Notes: generated by a model from the sequence alone, not told the origin. Positions 1 to 12,651 are shown, counted from the stretch's first letter. The stretch: 64,000 nucleotides of DNA from Sipunculus nudus (GCA_026874595.1 CM049309.1:42673079-42737078), one strand, 5' to 3'. Numbers and translations are program-made.

Positions 1-1331
1 CTTTTTGATAATCAATCATCAGTTTGGGCAAACTGATTGATGATCGATTATTTATCAGTTCAGACAAATATAAAGAAATGTGCAATTATTTGTGAAACTG
101 TACTCTCTTAACCCAGCTGGCATGTCTTAGTAATTCTACCTGACGAAAAGAAGTTTTTGCCTTTTTATATTTTCCTTTTATCACTAAGATATGCTATTCA
201 AAGTTTCATTTTAATTAATTATAGTAATCAAGAATTAATCCACAGTCCAGGACATCTACTTGCTGGCCCTCATGAATACTCCCACGTATCATTTTAACTT
301 CACCACCAGGATTTTCATTTTATAACAATTATGATGACTGCCGACATGCATACTGGTTTCACAGGCTTGCCAGAAAAATTACAGGCCCATATTATTTTTT
401 TGTAAAAATAAAAAAATAAGTAATTGAAAGCTAAAAATATAATTACTCATGCAGCAGAGGCACCTGACATCAGTTGAGGAGATTTTTTCTAAGAGAATCT
501 TGCAAAATTGGCATAGACCTGGAGCATTATGGAGCATTTTAACGCCATACCGCCCATATTTTGCATTGAACATTTCGTTAGAAAACTCTCCGCTAATTCT
601 GCAGCTCCCTGTCAGTTCACAGAGGTTTAATAAGTCCTCCGTTCTCTCATCTACTGTGTCATACTCAGTTATATACGGAGGTTATTTGGGAACACAGACT
701 CATTATATGGCCCATGGAATGTTTAAAAAAATGGAAGAGTAATTTTTGCCTATAACTTAGAGACATTATGGTAAAAACAATCATGAGTATGATGTTATCA
801 ATAGTTGCCTTTCGTTATTGAGCACTTGAAAGTTGCAGCAAACCGACTGACTTTCGAAAAAACTTGATGATCGGCCCACCACTAGTTAAGTCTATGGCCT
901 GCTGATGGCACTGACCATTTAATGAGACTGAAGGTATAACTTTATGATGAGTAAAATGGAAAATTATTTTAAACATTTTATGAAAGAAAATATTTGAGTT
1001 TAGACTACAACATATTTTCTTCAGTGCTGAAGTCCTGTTTGTTAACATTCTACTGTATTGACTGGCAACTAAGTGTTGATAAAAAATGGCACAACCAAAG
1101 TGGTTATTTTTTTCAGAATTTTAGTGTAACTGGATGTGACCTCCAGCTGCTTACTTGATACAATATACATATTCCAGACTCAAATATATTTTTGCATAAA
1201 ACAAAGACAGTATAGATGACCTCTGCCATACATCATTCAGGTATGTAAAAATCAGCTAATTCAAAAAGTCTGTGGACAAATTTTCTCAATATTTATTTTC
1301 CTTGAAATAGGAGAAGAGTAGGGTTACTTAC
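1..1331. other. Intron or downstream sequence; no recognisable feature
   Basis: A strand-symmetric open stretch of about 100 codons lies at 380-740, open on both strands. Neither translation looks like an FN3 second half, a transmembrane segment or any family I know, so no gene is called. No repeat family recognised elsewhere in the window was seen here. Confidence 0.4.
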
Positions 1332-1493
1332 TTTTTGGTATGGCTATTTCATTGCATTCAGTGACCAGACAGTATGTGATGTAATAGTTCTCTGTATACC
1401 CATATTTTCTGCATCCTGGTCTGTCCCATTCTATTGTCAAGCTCCCTGCCTCTTGATAGGAGGAATACTTTGCATTCAGAGGTTGTGCTGGGT
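1332..1493 (-). CDS. Exon: FN3 module 4, first half (gene continues off the left edge)
   Basis: The exon has 162 bases, phase 1 in and phase 1 out, with acceptor CTTTTGCTGTACGCAG and consensus donor AAAAA/GTAAGT. It reads DPAQPLNAKYSSYQEAGSLT then IEWDRPGCRKYGYTENYYIT and YCLVTECNEIAIPK. The P.P entry, SLTIEWDRP (strands B-C) and YYITYC (strand C') are a textbook FN3 first half with an additional cysteine pair. The intra-module intron is phase 1 here, unlike the other modules. No second-half exon was recognised in 1-1330, so the next exon probably lies outside the window. Confidence 0.85.
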
Positions 1494-1739
1494 CTGCGTA
1501 CAGCAAAAGAAACAAAAAATGAACAAGTCAATCCCAATGGTAACTGCCATTTAAATCTTGTAATGAATGCTTGCCACTGTTCATTGTTAACATTTCAAAG
1601 TGAAAATATATATTCAAAGAATTATTATAAGTTAATATGAACATTTGGACTATAAAATCCCCCTCCCCCTCCCTGATTGCCAGTTCCTCAAAATAGCAGC
1701 TCAGTCTCATCATGGGTGTCAATGTTAAATGTTAAAAAT

Positions 1740-2280
1740 ATCACCCATTGCACTGTGGCAGCCATATTGTTTTTTTTATGGGTCTGTTATTTGATAGGTC
1801 AAGAGTGATCAAAGACACAAATCATCCCTGATCTTGATGAAGATCAAGCATATTCTCTTTGTGACACTGCATGTAAAGATAACCACAGATTGTGCTCTGG
1901 TGGCTATTTAGTATTTCAACCAGGTCTGTTATTCCAAAGGTCTGGAGCCCTAATAGGCAGCAATCATCCCTGTAACCTTGATAAAGATCAAGCATATTAT
2001 CATTGAGACATTGCACTCAAACAAAAATCAAAGATTGTGCTCTGGTGGCTGTATTGTTATTCAGACAGATCTGTTATTCAAAAGGTTTGGAGCCCTCACA
2101 GACACCAATCATCCTTATAAATATGAGAAAGCTGAAATATATTCCTGTTGAGATAATGTGCTGGAAAAAAAAATCACTCACAGATGGACACAGTGATTGA
2201 CAGATGGCTGGATGGACAGACAGACATGGTGATCACTACAGAGCATCACTTTTCAAGCAGGGCCCTAATGATTCTGTGAC
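1740..2280. repeat. Dispersed repeat: three ~143-bp monomers, GACA microsatellite, GGGCCCTAA tail
   Basis: TCTGTTATT-led monomers start near 1783, 1924 and 2069, each with an ATCATCC...GATCAAGCATATT core. The last monomer runs into a GACAGACA stretch (2205-2225) and then a tail GCATCACTTTTCAAGCAGGG ending CCCTAATG. The same tail closes another element at 35985-36030, and the monomer recurs at 12925-13085. Monomers, microsatellite, then tail is the layout of bivalve pearl-type elements. Confidence 0.6.
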
Positions 2281-3039
2281 TAAGAAGAGTATACCCTCTG
2301 TGGTGTGCCTTATCTCCTATTATAGCCCGCAGGTTCGCTTTGTCCTGGTGAGTTGTCTTTTCAGAGTTTCACATTTCAGATAAACCTGCTTTTTATGGCT
2401 GCATGGTGAGTTCAGAAAAAATAGTCCAGATTTTCAAATTAACGTTTCTTTTTATGGCCGCTGCAATTAAAAAGATGTGTAAGGCTCATGACTCAAATGA
2501 ATACTTGACTAAAGATTCTATTACATCATTCAAGACAGAAAAGAGAAGTTGAGTATTTGTATACATACCATGACAAATTAATTACATGTATAGTTATAAC
2601 ATAGTATTTGATAAGACCAATTAGTCTCTTACTTACATAAAGTGGACCCACTCTTATTAATGTAGGTAACTCACACTTGTATCCCAGCTTAGGCCTACAG
2701 CTGTAGTACAGTCAGGTAGTCAGTTATCTGACTGTAACATACAAATATTTTGTCACTATCTGGAGCGTTAAACATTTTAATATATGTAATCTGGCAACAT
2801 ATATCTATGGCTTTTAACCAAGTATTTGGACTCTAGTTGGAGCTCCTAAAATAGGAACTTGCAAACTCAGGGTGTGGCTATAAAAAGATATGCAGCCATA
2901 CAAAGAGGATCTACAGTACTATGGTTTCTACTGGGATTATGTATCTTCACTTGACAGCGGCACTAATGTGTTGTCATGCTACTGCTTTGTGGCCCCTTTT
3001 GGTTTTCAATTATTGGGGAATGATTAAAAGTTTGTCCTG
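2281..3039. other. Intron sequence without recognised feature
   Basis: AT-rich sequence lacking splice-bounded open frames on the minus strand and lacking matches to the repeat families seen elsewhere in the window. Confidence 0.4.
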
Positions 3040-3400
3040 ACAGGGGTCATTTCCCTATAAATGACATCACTGCCACAGCCAGGAGAGTATGCATTGTACC
3101 CTGTTTGAAAGTGCGTTTGTGTGTGTGTGTGATTTGTGTACATGTGTCTGATTTGTATCTTTGTTCACAACATAACTCATGCAATCATGAATGATATCTC
3201 ATGAAATTTTCAGGGCATTTTGGGAATTGGCCAATGAAGAATCAGTTAGATGTTGATGTGGATCTGACACATGATCTGGATTCAGGAATGACATCAAGGA
3301 TAATTCACAAATGTACAGTCATTCATGCATGAATGAACATGGGAATATGGACTGAATAAGTGAATGTGAACACTTGTTGGAGAACTTGTGCATATCGTTT
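3040..3400. repeat. Dispersed repeat shared with 55200-55445
   Basis: A (GT)n tract is followed by a stretch containing CATAACTCATGCAATCATGA and GAATGAACATGGGAATATGG. The same order of blocks, with scattered differences, is found at 55205-55440 in the same orientation. It directly precedes the 35-bp array. Confidence 0.6.
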
Positions 3401-3498
3401 TGGGAGCATCCCGCAATATGGAGAACCCTAATGGCAGAGGCTTACATTCTTGAAAATGCAGATTTCTAGATACATTATAAAATTATTTGGGTATATCA

Positions 3499-6400
3499 CA
3501 GCCATCTAACAGACACTACACCAGTTTATCCATCAGTGAACTAGACCCATCAAAACCAGTGTAACCAGAATTGAACTGGACCCATCTACAGCAGTGCATC
3601 CAGCAGCAAACTGAACCCATCTACAGCAGTGTATCCAGCAGTTAACTAAATCTATCTACACCAGTATATCCAGCAGTGAACTGGACCCATCTACAGCAGT
3701 GCATCCAGCAGCAAACTGAACCCATCTACAGCAGTGTATCCAGCAGTTAACTGGACCTATCTACACCAGTGTACCCAGCAGTTAACTGGACCCATCTACA
3801 GCAGTGTATCCAGCAGTTAACTGGACCTATCTACACCAGTATATCCAGCAGTGAACTGGACCTATCTACACCAGTGTATCCAACAGTGACTTGGATCAAT
3901 CTACACCAGTGTATCCAGCGGTGAACTGGACCAATCAACACCAGTGTATCCAGCAGTGAACTGGACCAATCTACACCAGTGTATCCAGCAGTGAACTTGA
4001 CCTATCTACACCAGTGTATTTAACAGTGAACTGGACCCATCTACACCAGTGTATCCAGCAGTAAACTGGACCCAACTACAACAGTGTATCCAGCAGTAAA
4101 CTTGACCTATCTAAACCAGTGTATCCAGCAGTGAACTGGACCCATCTACACCAGTGTATCCAGCAGTGAACTGGACCCATCAACACCAGTGTATCCAGCA
4201 GTGAACTGGACCAATCTACACCAGTGTATCCAGCAGTGAACTGGACCCATCTACACCAGTGTATCCAGCAGTGAACTGGACCTATCTACTCCAGTGTATC
4301 CAGCAGTAAACTGGACCCATCTACACCAGTGTATCCAGCAGTGAACTGGACTAATCTACTCCAGTGTATCCAGCAGTGAAATGGACCAATCTACACCAGT
4401 GTATCCAGCAGTGAACTTGACCAATCTACACCAGTGTATCCAGCAATGAACTGGACCCATCTACACCAGTGTATCTAGCAGTGAACTGGACCAATCTACA
4501 CCAGTGTATCCAGCAGTGAACTGGACCTATCTACACCAGTGTATCCAGCAGTGAACTGGACCCATCTACACCAGTGTATCTAGCAGTAAACTGGACCAAT
4601 CTACACCAGTGTATCCAGCAGTGAACTAGACCCATCTACACCAGTGTATCCAGCAGTGAACTGGACCTATCAACACCAGTGTATCCAGCAGTGAACTTGA
4701 CCAATCTACACCAGTGTATCCAGCAGTGAACTGGACCCTTCAACACCAGTGTATCCAGCAGTGAACTTGACCAATCTACACCAGTGTATCCAGCAGTGAA
4801 CTGGACCAATCTACACCAGTGTATCCAGCAGGGAACTTGACTAATCTACTCCAGTGTATCCAGCAGTGAAATGGACCAATCTACACCAGTGTATCCAGCA
4901 GTGAACTTGACCAATCTACACCAGTGTATCCAGCAGTGAACTGGACCCATCAACACCAGTGTATCCAGCAGTGAACTTGACCAATCTACACCAGTGTATC
5001 TAGCAGTGAACTGGACCAATCTACACCAGTGTATCCAGCAGTGAACTTGACTAATCTACTCCAGTGTATCCAGCAGTGAAATGGACCAATCTTCACCAGT
5101 GTATCCAGCAGTGAACTGGACCAATCTACACCAGTGTATCCAGCAGTAAACTGGACCAATCTACACCAGTGTATCTAGCAGTGAACTTGACCAATCTACA
5201 CCAGTGTATCCAGCAGTGAAATGGACCAATCTACACCAGTGTATCTAGCAGTGAACTGGGCCAATCTACACCAGTGTATCCAGCAGTGAAATGGACCAAT
5301 CTACACCAGTGTATCCAGCAGTGAACTGGACCCATCTACACCAGTGTATCCAGCAGTGAACTGGACCAATCTACACCAGTGTATCCAGCAGTGAACTGGA
5401 CCAATCTACACCAGTGTATCCAGCAGTGAAATGGACCAATCTACACCAGTGTATCCAGCAGTAAACTGGACCCATCTACACCAGTGTATCCAGCAGTGAA
5501 CTGGACCAATCTACACCAGTGTATCCAGCAGTGAACTGGACCTATCTACACCAGTGTATCCAGCAGTGAACTTGACTAATCTACTCCAGTGTATCCAGCA
5601 GTGAAATGGACCAATCTACACCAGTGTATCCAGCAGTGAACTGGACCAATCTACACCAGTGTATCCAGCAGTGAACTGGACCAATCTACACCAGTGTATC
5701 CAGCAGTGAACTGGACCAATCTACACCAGTGTATCCAGCAGTGAACTTGACTAATCTACTCCAGTGTATCCAGCAGTGAAATGGACCAATCTACACCAGT
5801 GTATCCAGCAGTGAACTGGACCAATCTACACCAGTGTATCCAGCAGTGAACTGGACCAATCTACACCAGTGTATCTAGCAGTGAACTGGACCAATCTACA
5901 CCAGTGTATCCAGCAGTGAACTTGACTAATCTACACCAGTGTATCCAGCAGTGAACTGGACCAATCTACACCAGTGTATCCAGCAGTGAACTTGACTAAT
6001 CTACTCCAGTGTATCAGGCAGTGAACTGGACCAATCTACACCAGTATATCCAGCAGTGAACTGGACCTATCTACACCAGTGTATCAAACAGTGACTTGCA
6101 TTAATCTACACCAGTGTATCCAGCAGTGAACTTGACTAATCTACTCCAGTGTATCCAGCAGTGAAATGGACCAATCTACACCAGTGTATCCAGCAGTGAA
6201 CTGGACCAATCTACACCAGTGTATCCAGCAGTGAACTGGACCCATCTACACCAGTGTATCCAGCAGTGAACTGGACCAATCTACACCAGTGTATCCAGCA
6301 GTGAACTGGACCTATCTACACCAGTGTATCCAGCAGTGAACTGGACTAATCTACAACAGTGTATCCAGCAGTGAAATGGACCAATCTACTCCAGTGTATC

Positions 6401-8395
6401 CAGCAGTGGACTGGACCATTCTTCACCAGTGTATTCAGCAGTGAACTGGACCCATCAACACCAGTGTATCCAGCAGTGAACTTGACCAATCTACACCAGT
6501 GTATCCAGCAGGGAACTGGACCAATCTACACCAGTGTATCCAGCAGTGAACTGGACCCATCTACACCAGTGTATCCAGCAGTGAACTGGACCTATCTACT
6601 CCAGTGTATCCAGCAGTAAACTGGACCCATCTACACCAGTGTATCCAGCAGTGAACTGGACTAATCTACTCCAGTGTATCCAGCAGTGAAATGGACCAAT
6701 CTACACCAGTGTATCCAGCAGTGAACTGGACCAATCTACACCAGTGTATCCAGCAGTGAACTGGACCCATCTACACCAGTGTATCTAGCAGTGAACTGGA
6801 CCAATCTACACCAGTGTATCCAGCAGTGAACTGGACCTATCTACACCAGTGTATCCAGCAGTGAACTGGACCCATCTACACCAGTGTATCTAGCAGTGAA
6901 CTGGACCAATCTACACCAGTTTATCCAGCAGTGAACTGGACCCATCTACACCAGTGTATCCAGCAGTGAACTGGACCCATCAACACCAGTGTATCCAGCA
7001 GTGAACTGGACCCATCAACACCAGTGTATCCAGCAGTGAACTTGACCAATCTACACCAGTGTATCCAGCAGTGAACTGGACCCATCTACACCAGTGTATC
7101 TAGCAGTGAACTGGACCAATCTACACCAGTGTATCCAGCAGTGAACTGGACCCATCTACACCAGTGTATCCAGCAGTGAACTGGACCCATCAACACCAGT
7201 GTATCCAGCAGTGAACTTGACCAATCTACACCAGTGTATCCAGCTGTAAACTGGACCAATCTACACCAGTGTATCCAGCAGTGAACTTGACTAATCTACT
7301 CCAGTGTATCCAGCAGTGAAATGGACCAATCTACACCAGTGTATCCAGCAGTGAACTTGACCAATCTACACCAGTGTATCCAGCAGTGAACTGGACCCAT
7401 CAACACCAGTGTATCCAGCAGTGAACTGGACCAATCTACACCAGTGTATCCAGCAGTGAACTGGACCCATCTACACCAGTGTATCCAGCAGTGAACTGGA
7501 CCCATCAACACCAGTGTATCCAGCAGTGAACTTGACTAATCTACTCCAGTGTATCCAGCAGTGAAATGGACCAATCTACACCAGTGTAGCCAGCAGTGAA
7601 ATGGACCAATCTACACCAGTGTATCCAGCAGTGAACTGGACCCATCAACACCAGTGTATCCAGCAGTGAAATGGACCAATCTACACCAGTGTATACAGCA
7701 GTGAACTGGACCAATCTATACCAGTGTATCCAGCAGTGAAATGGACCAATCTACACCAGTGTATCCAGTAGTGAACTGGACCAATCTACACCAGTGTATC
7801 CAGCAGTGAACTGGACCAATCTACACCAGTGTATCCAGCAGTGAACTGGACCAATCTACACCAGTGTATCCAGCAGTGAAATGGACCAATCTACACCAGT
7901 GTATCCAGCAGTGAAATGGACCCATAAACACCAGTGTATCCAGCAGTGAAATGGACCAATCTACACCAGTGTATCCAGCAGTGAAATGGACCAATCTACA
8001 CCAGTGTATCCAGCAGTGAACTGGACCAATCTACACCAGTGTATCCAGCAGTGAACTGGACCCATCTACACCAGTGTATCTAGCAGTGAACTGGACCCAT
8101 CTACACCAGTGTATCCAGCAGTGAACTGGACCCATCTACACCAGTGTATCCAGCAGTGAACTGGACCCATCAACACCAGTGTATCCAGCAGTGAACTTGA
8201 CCAATCTACACCAGTGTATCCAGCAGTGAACTTGACCCATCTGCACCAGTGTATCCAGCAGTAAACAGGACTGAACTACACCAGTGTATCCAGCAGTAAA
8301 CAGGACCCATCTACACCAGTGTATCTGGAGCCATCTACACCAGCACGTGATTCCAGCAGTGAACTTGACCCATCTACACTAGTGTATCTAGTGGT
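3499..8395. repeat. Minisatellite: 35-bp unit, ~139 copies
   Basis: The unit begins CCAGTGTATCCAGCAGTGAA and continues CTGGACCCATCTACA, with CTGG/CTTG/ATGG, CCCAT/CCAAT/CTAAT and CTACA/CAACA/CTACT variants. Variant landmarks (CTAATCTACT at 4351, 4841, 5051, 5576, 5751, 5996, 6136, 6661, 7291, 7536) are separated by exact multiples of 35, so indels are almost absent for 3 kb. Short reading frames in it are by-products of the repeat. It lies in the intron between the 8.7- and 1.4-kb exons. Confidence 0.95.
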
Positions 8396-8602
8396 GAACT
8401 CAATCTCTGGAAAGCACTTTCGCACCAAGTTGTTATAACTTAACTCCTCTGTGCACACCTCAGAAGTTAAAAGCCAATCCTTGTTTTTGAAGTGTTGGTA
8501 ATAATGCCAAGTGTGTCCTAAGGGGGTACTGAACACAACTAAGACTAATTTGATAGTACCCAGAACACACCTTAGAAGGTTTTATCAATATCTAAAGCTC
8601 AC

Positions 8603-8771
8603 CCTCTTCCTTCTGGTAGGTGCAATCTCCCCAGTGGATTCCACCACTCTTCCCCTGGTGTCCTTTCACCCATTCCATGGCAGCACCAAATATGTACTGA
8701 TCATAATCCTCCAGCTGAACCAAAGTCACACTCTGTATACCAGAGGGCACTGTTTTCTTAGACAGCTTCCC
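8603..8771 (-). CDS. Exon: FN3 module 3, second half
   Basis: The exon has 169 bases, phase 0 in and phase 1 out, with acceptor TTTTTATTCCAG and donor GAGG/GTGAGC. It reads GKLSKKTVPSGIQSVTLVQL then EDYDQYIFGAAMEWVKGHQG and KSGGIHWGDCTYQKEE. VTLVQLEDYDQYIFGAAM is the E-F strand core of an FN3 domain, and GGIHWGDC occupies the GxGIxWxxC position of membrane-proximal FN3 modules in gp130-type receptors. The other two frames contain stops, so the entry phase is firm. The exon sits between two large minisatellite arrays, 8.4 kb on one side and 8.9 kb on the other. Confidence 0.85.
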
Positions 8772-8889
8772 CTGGAATAAAAATGACAAACTATATGAAG
8801 GTCACTAGGTCATATTAATATTCATGGGAGTTAGTGAACCTGTGAGGTAGAGTTTGGCAAGCTCCAGATAATTATAACCCCATCATACC

Positions 8890-11332
8890 CCAATGCTGTT
8901 AACCACTTTAATATACCTACATGACATTCCCTCATGCTGTAGACACCTTTAATATACCTACATGACATTCCCTCATGCTGTAGACACCTTTAATATACCT
9001 ACATGTCATTCCCTCATGCTGTTAACACCTTTAATATACCTACATGACATTCCCTCATGCTATTAACACCTTAAATATACCTACATGACATTCCCTAATG
9101 CTTTAAACACCTTTAATATACCTACATGACATTCCCTCATGCTGTTAACACCTTTAATATACCTACATGACATTCCCTCATGCAGTTAACACCTTTAATA
9201 TTATAGCTACATGACAGTCCTTCCATGCTGTAAACACCTTTAATATACCTACATGACATTCCCCCATGCTGTAGACACCTTTAATAAACCTACCTGACAT
9301 TCCTCCATGCTGTAAAAACCTTTAATATACCTACATGACATTCCCTCATGCTATTGACACCTTTAATATACCTACATGACATTCCCTAATGCTTTAAACA
9401 CCTTTAATATACCTACATGACATTCCCTCATGCTGTTAACACCTTTAATATACCTACATGACATTCCCTCATGCAGTTAACACCTTTAATATTATAGCTA
9501 CATGACAGTCCTTCCATGCTGTAAACACCTTTAATATACCTACATGACATTCCCCCATGCTGTAGACACCTTTAATATACCTACCTGACATTCCTCCATG
9601 CTGTAAAAACCTTTAATATACCTACATGACATTCCCTCATGCTGTTAACACCTTTAATATACCTACATGACATTCCCTCATGCTATTAACACCTTTAATA
9701 TACCTACTTGACATTCCCTAATGCTTTAAACACCTTTAATATACCTACATGACATTCCCTCATGCTGTTAACACCTTTAATATACCTACATGTCATTCCC
9801 CCATGCTGTAAACACCTTTAATATACCTACATGACATTCCCTCATGCTATTAACACCTTTAATATTATAGCTACATGACAGTCCTTCCATGCTGTAAACA
9901 CCGTAATATACCTACATGACATTCCTCCATGCTGTAAAAACCTTTAATACTTTATTATACCTTCATGACATTCCCCCATGCTGTAGATACCTTTAATATA
10001 CCTACATGTCATTCCCCCATGCTGTAAACACCTTTAATATACCTACATGACATTCCCTCATGCTGTTAACACCTTTAATATACCTACATGTCATTCCCCC
10101 ATGCTGTAAACACCGTAATATACCTACATGACATTTCTCCATGCTGTAAAAACCTTTAATACTTTATTATACCTACATGACATTCCCCCATGCTGTAGAT
10201 ACCTGTAATATACCTACATGTCATTCCCCCATGCTGTAAACACCTTTAATATACCTGCATGACATTCCCTCATGCTATTAACACCTTTAATATTATAGCT
10301 ACATGACAGTCCTTCCATGCTGTAAACAAGGTAATATACCTACATGACATTCCTCCATGCTGTAAACACCTTTAATACTTTATTATACCTACATGACATT
10401 CCCTCATGCTGTAGATACCTTTAATATACCTACATGACATTCCTCCATGCTGTAAAAACCTTTAATACTTTATTATACCTACATGACATTCCCCCATGCT
10501 GTAGATACCTTTAATATACCTACATGTCATTCCCCCATGCTGTAAACACCTTTAATATACCTACATGACATTCCCTCATGCTATTAACACCTTTAATATT
10601 ATAGCTACATGACAGTCCTTCCATGCTGTAAACACCTTTAATATACCTACATGACATTCCCCCTTGCTGTAGACACCTTTAATATACCTACATGACATTC
10701 CTCCATGCTGTAAAAACCTTTAATATACCTACATGACATTCCCTCATGCTATTAACACCTTTAATATACCTACATGACATTCCCTAATGCTTTAAACACC
10801 TTTAATATACCTACATGACATTCCCTCATGCTGTAAACATTTAAATATACCTACATGACATTCCTTCATGCTGTAGATACCTTTAATATACCTACATGAC
10901 ATTCCCTCATGCTGTAGATACCTTTAATATACCTACATGTCATTCCCCCATGCTTTAAACACCTTTAATATACCTAGATGACATTCCCTCATGCTGTAAA
11001 CATTTTAATATACCTAAATGACATTCCCTCATGCTGTATATACCTTTAATATACCTACATGACATTCCCTCATGCTGTAGATACCTTTAATATACCTACA
11101 TGACATTCCCTCATGCTGTAAACATTTTAATATACCTACATGACATTCCCCCATGCTGTGGATACCTTTAATATACCTACATGACATTCCCTCATGCTGT
11201 AAACATTTTAATATACCTACATGACATTCCCTCATGCTGTAGACACCTTTAATATACCTACATGACATTCCCTAATGCTGTAGACACCTTTAATATACCT
11301 ACATGACATTCCCTCATGCTGTAAACACCTTT
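8890..11332. repeat. Minisatellite: 41-bp unit, ~59 copies, overlapping an exon end
   Basis: The plus-strand unit is CTGTAAACACCTTTAATATA followed by CCTACATGACATTCCCTCATG. Length variants carry TTATAGCTACATGACAGTCC (9201, 9492, 9865, 10293, 10599) or an extra ACTTTATT (near 9950, 10160, 10380, 10470), giving higher-order blocks; for example 9061-9280 repeats at about +291. The final unit (11303-11332 plus 11 intron bases) coincides with the end of the FN3 module 3 exon. Confidence 0.95.
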
Positions 11333-11436
11333 ACACCAAAAGAGAGATATCTGATCCACATCTTTGTTGTTCCAGTATGCTGTTATTGTTCCTTTTCTGT
11401 CACTAATAACTCTAAATTCAACTGGTGGTGGTGGCA
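11303..11436 (-). CDS. Exon: FN3 module 3, first half; 3' end overlaps a minisatellite unit
   Basis: The exon is phase 1 in (acceptor CTGTATTTAACAG) and reads MPPPPVEFRVISDRKGTITA then YWNNKDVDQISLFWCKG. PPPP entry and ITAYW are FN3 signatures. Its end was chosen by phase: the next exon must be entered in phase 0, and the only suitable donor is TGTCAT/GTAGGT at 11302. This adds VYSMRECH and gives WCKG...RECH-GKL, a cysteine pair comparable to YCLVTEC in module 4. The last 30 exon bases plus the first 11 intron bases equal one unit of the 41-bp array that fills the downstream intron. The more obvious donor AAAG/GTGTTT would be phase 1 and bring a stop into the next exon. RNA evidence would settle the border. 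Confidence 0.65.
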
Positions 11437-11449
11437 CTGTTAAATACAG

Positions 11450-12465
11450 AGGTTAGAATGATTCATTATTTATAGATAATAACCAATATAACAAGGACCC
11501 ATGTGTCATGATTCCCAGCTGTATTTGCCTATGACAGAAAAATATTAAATCCTGGCACACATAGAAAAGGTTACTGTTTTTGTTATATTGTTGTACTTGA
11601 AAATCTAATGCTAATGCTACAGCCATTTGGCAAATATTGTTAATAAATCTGTCCTGCATATATAGTTTTTTCCCTCTTAGTTTCAAATACATGTAATGTT
11701 GTTTTATGGCACTTTATGCTTGTACAATGATTGTACTTATACAATAACAGAGCATTTTTGTCTGATATAGAAAAGGGCTCGAAAGCCTGTTAAAAGTACT
11801 GTTTAATCTGCCAAATATAACATGGTCAAAGCATTAACATAATACATCTATATTTATTGACTCTGAAGTCCTGAATCTCAACAAGGTATATTTATTAATA
11901 TATATAATACTTTCCATATGCAACTAAACTGTTAAGGTATTTATAGCAACAAAAAGTGGGAAAAAGTTATCTCAACTGGGTGATCTGATCTAATTTAATA
12001 TATACAGCTAAATTTTGATTAAGTTATATCTTTGGATACAAAGTCTCAAGCTTTAACATTTATCATGTTAATTGAGTAAATCTCTTTATTAATTTTATAC
12101 AAAGTGCATTATGTTTAGGCTCATATTTTTTATGAATTATGTTATACTGACCTAATTTCTGGAATGTACAAAAGAAATATATAAGAATATTTATGGTAAA
12201 TATGAAGAAAAACAGATCAGGTGTATTGACATTAAGCAGTCCTGAAAAGTGATAATAGGTTTTTAATGGAAAATTGAGGTTTTCCTTAATTCCTCAAAGG
12301 AACTAACAATGAAACTCAAATTTTTAGTTGTGAGATTTTTAAGACATAGTATGCCAAATTTTGGATTTGTAGAACTAACAGTTTCAAAATGAAATGCAAT
12401 TTTATTCTTTGTTATATTGTTTAATAAATCTATTTCAATAATACTTCATTCTTTTAACATTTCAG
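11450..12465. repeat. Intron with degraded copy of repeat family A (about 12000-12390)
   Basis: From about 12000 the sequence follows the family A copies at 21060-21480 and 40480-40810 block by block: TTTTGATTAAGTTATATC, ACAAAGTGCATTATGTTTAGG, AAATATGAAGAAAAACAGAT, GGAAAATTGAGGTTTTCC. The 11450-12000 part shows nothing recognisable. Confidence 0.55.
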
Positions 12466-12615
12466 TCAATGTGTCAAATAAGCTGACTTTTTTTCAGTCA
12501 ATTTGTAAAGGGCCTGAAATTTCCCGTCCTTTCATAAATTTTCCAAGTGATTCAAGCAATTTGTAAATTGACCGAAAATTTCAGGCAATTTACAAAATTG
12601 ACTGATTTTACACAC
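12466..12615. repeat. Fold-back (palindromic) element, ~150 bp
   Basis: CAGTCAATTTGTAAA near 12495 faces TTTACAAAATTGACTG near 12591, its near-perfect reverse complement. Inner CCTGAAATTT and AAATTTCAGG also pair, and outer CAGTCA/TGACTG copies flank them. It ends about 35 bases before the donor of the 12.65-kb exon. Confidence 0.65.
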
Positions 12616-12651
12616 TGACTGTAACATAAACACTCAATTATTCAGACTTAC

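Noticed and set aside
380-742. Stretch open on both strands (97 residues on plus; a longer open run on minus)
   Set aside because: No splice borders, no FN3 or membrane features and no recognised motif; kept as unassigned sequence.
6359-6619. 86-residue open frame with a repeated peptide in the 35-bp array
   Set aside because: It is open only because rare variants remove the CAG-TGA stop in that frame. There are no conserved ends or splice sites; it is a by-product of the minisatellite. The same applies to the minus-strand frame at 7296-7511.
11029-11268. 79-residue minus-strand frame in the 41-bp array
   Set aside because: It is repeat-derived, inside the intron downstream of the donor. 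It is useful only as evidence that the unit contains exon-like codons.
3499-11332. CRISPR-like arrays
   Set aside because: Units are contiguous tandem repeats without unique spacers, in a eukaryotic intron.
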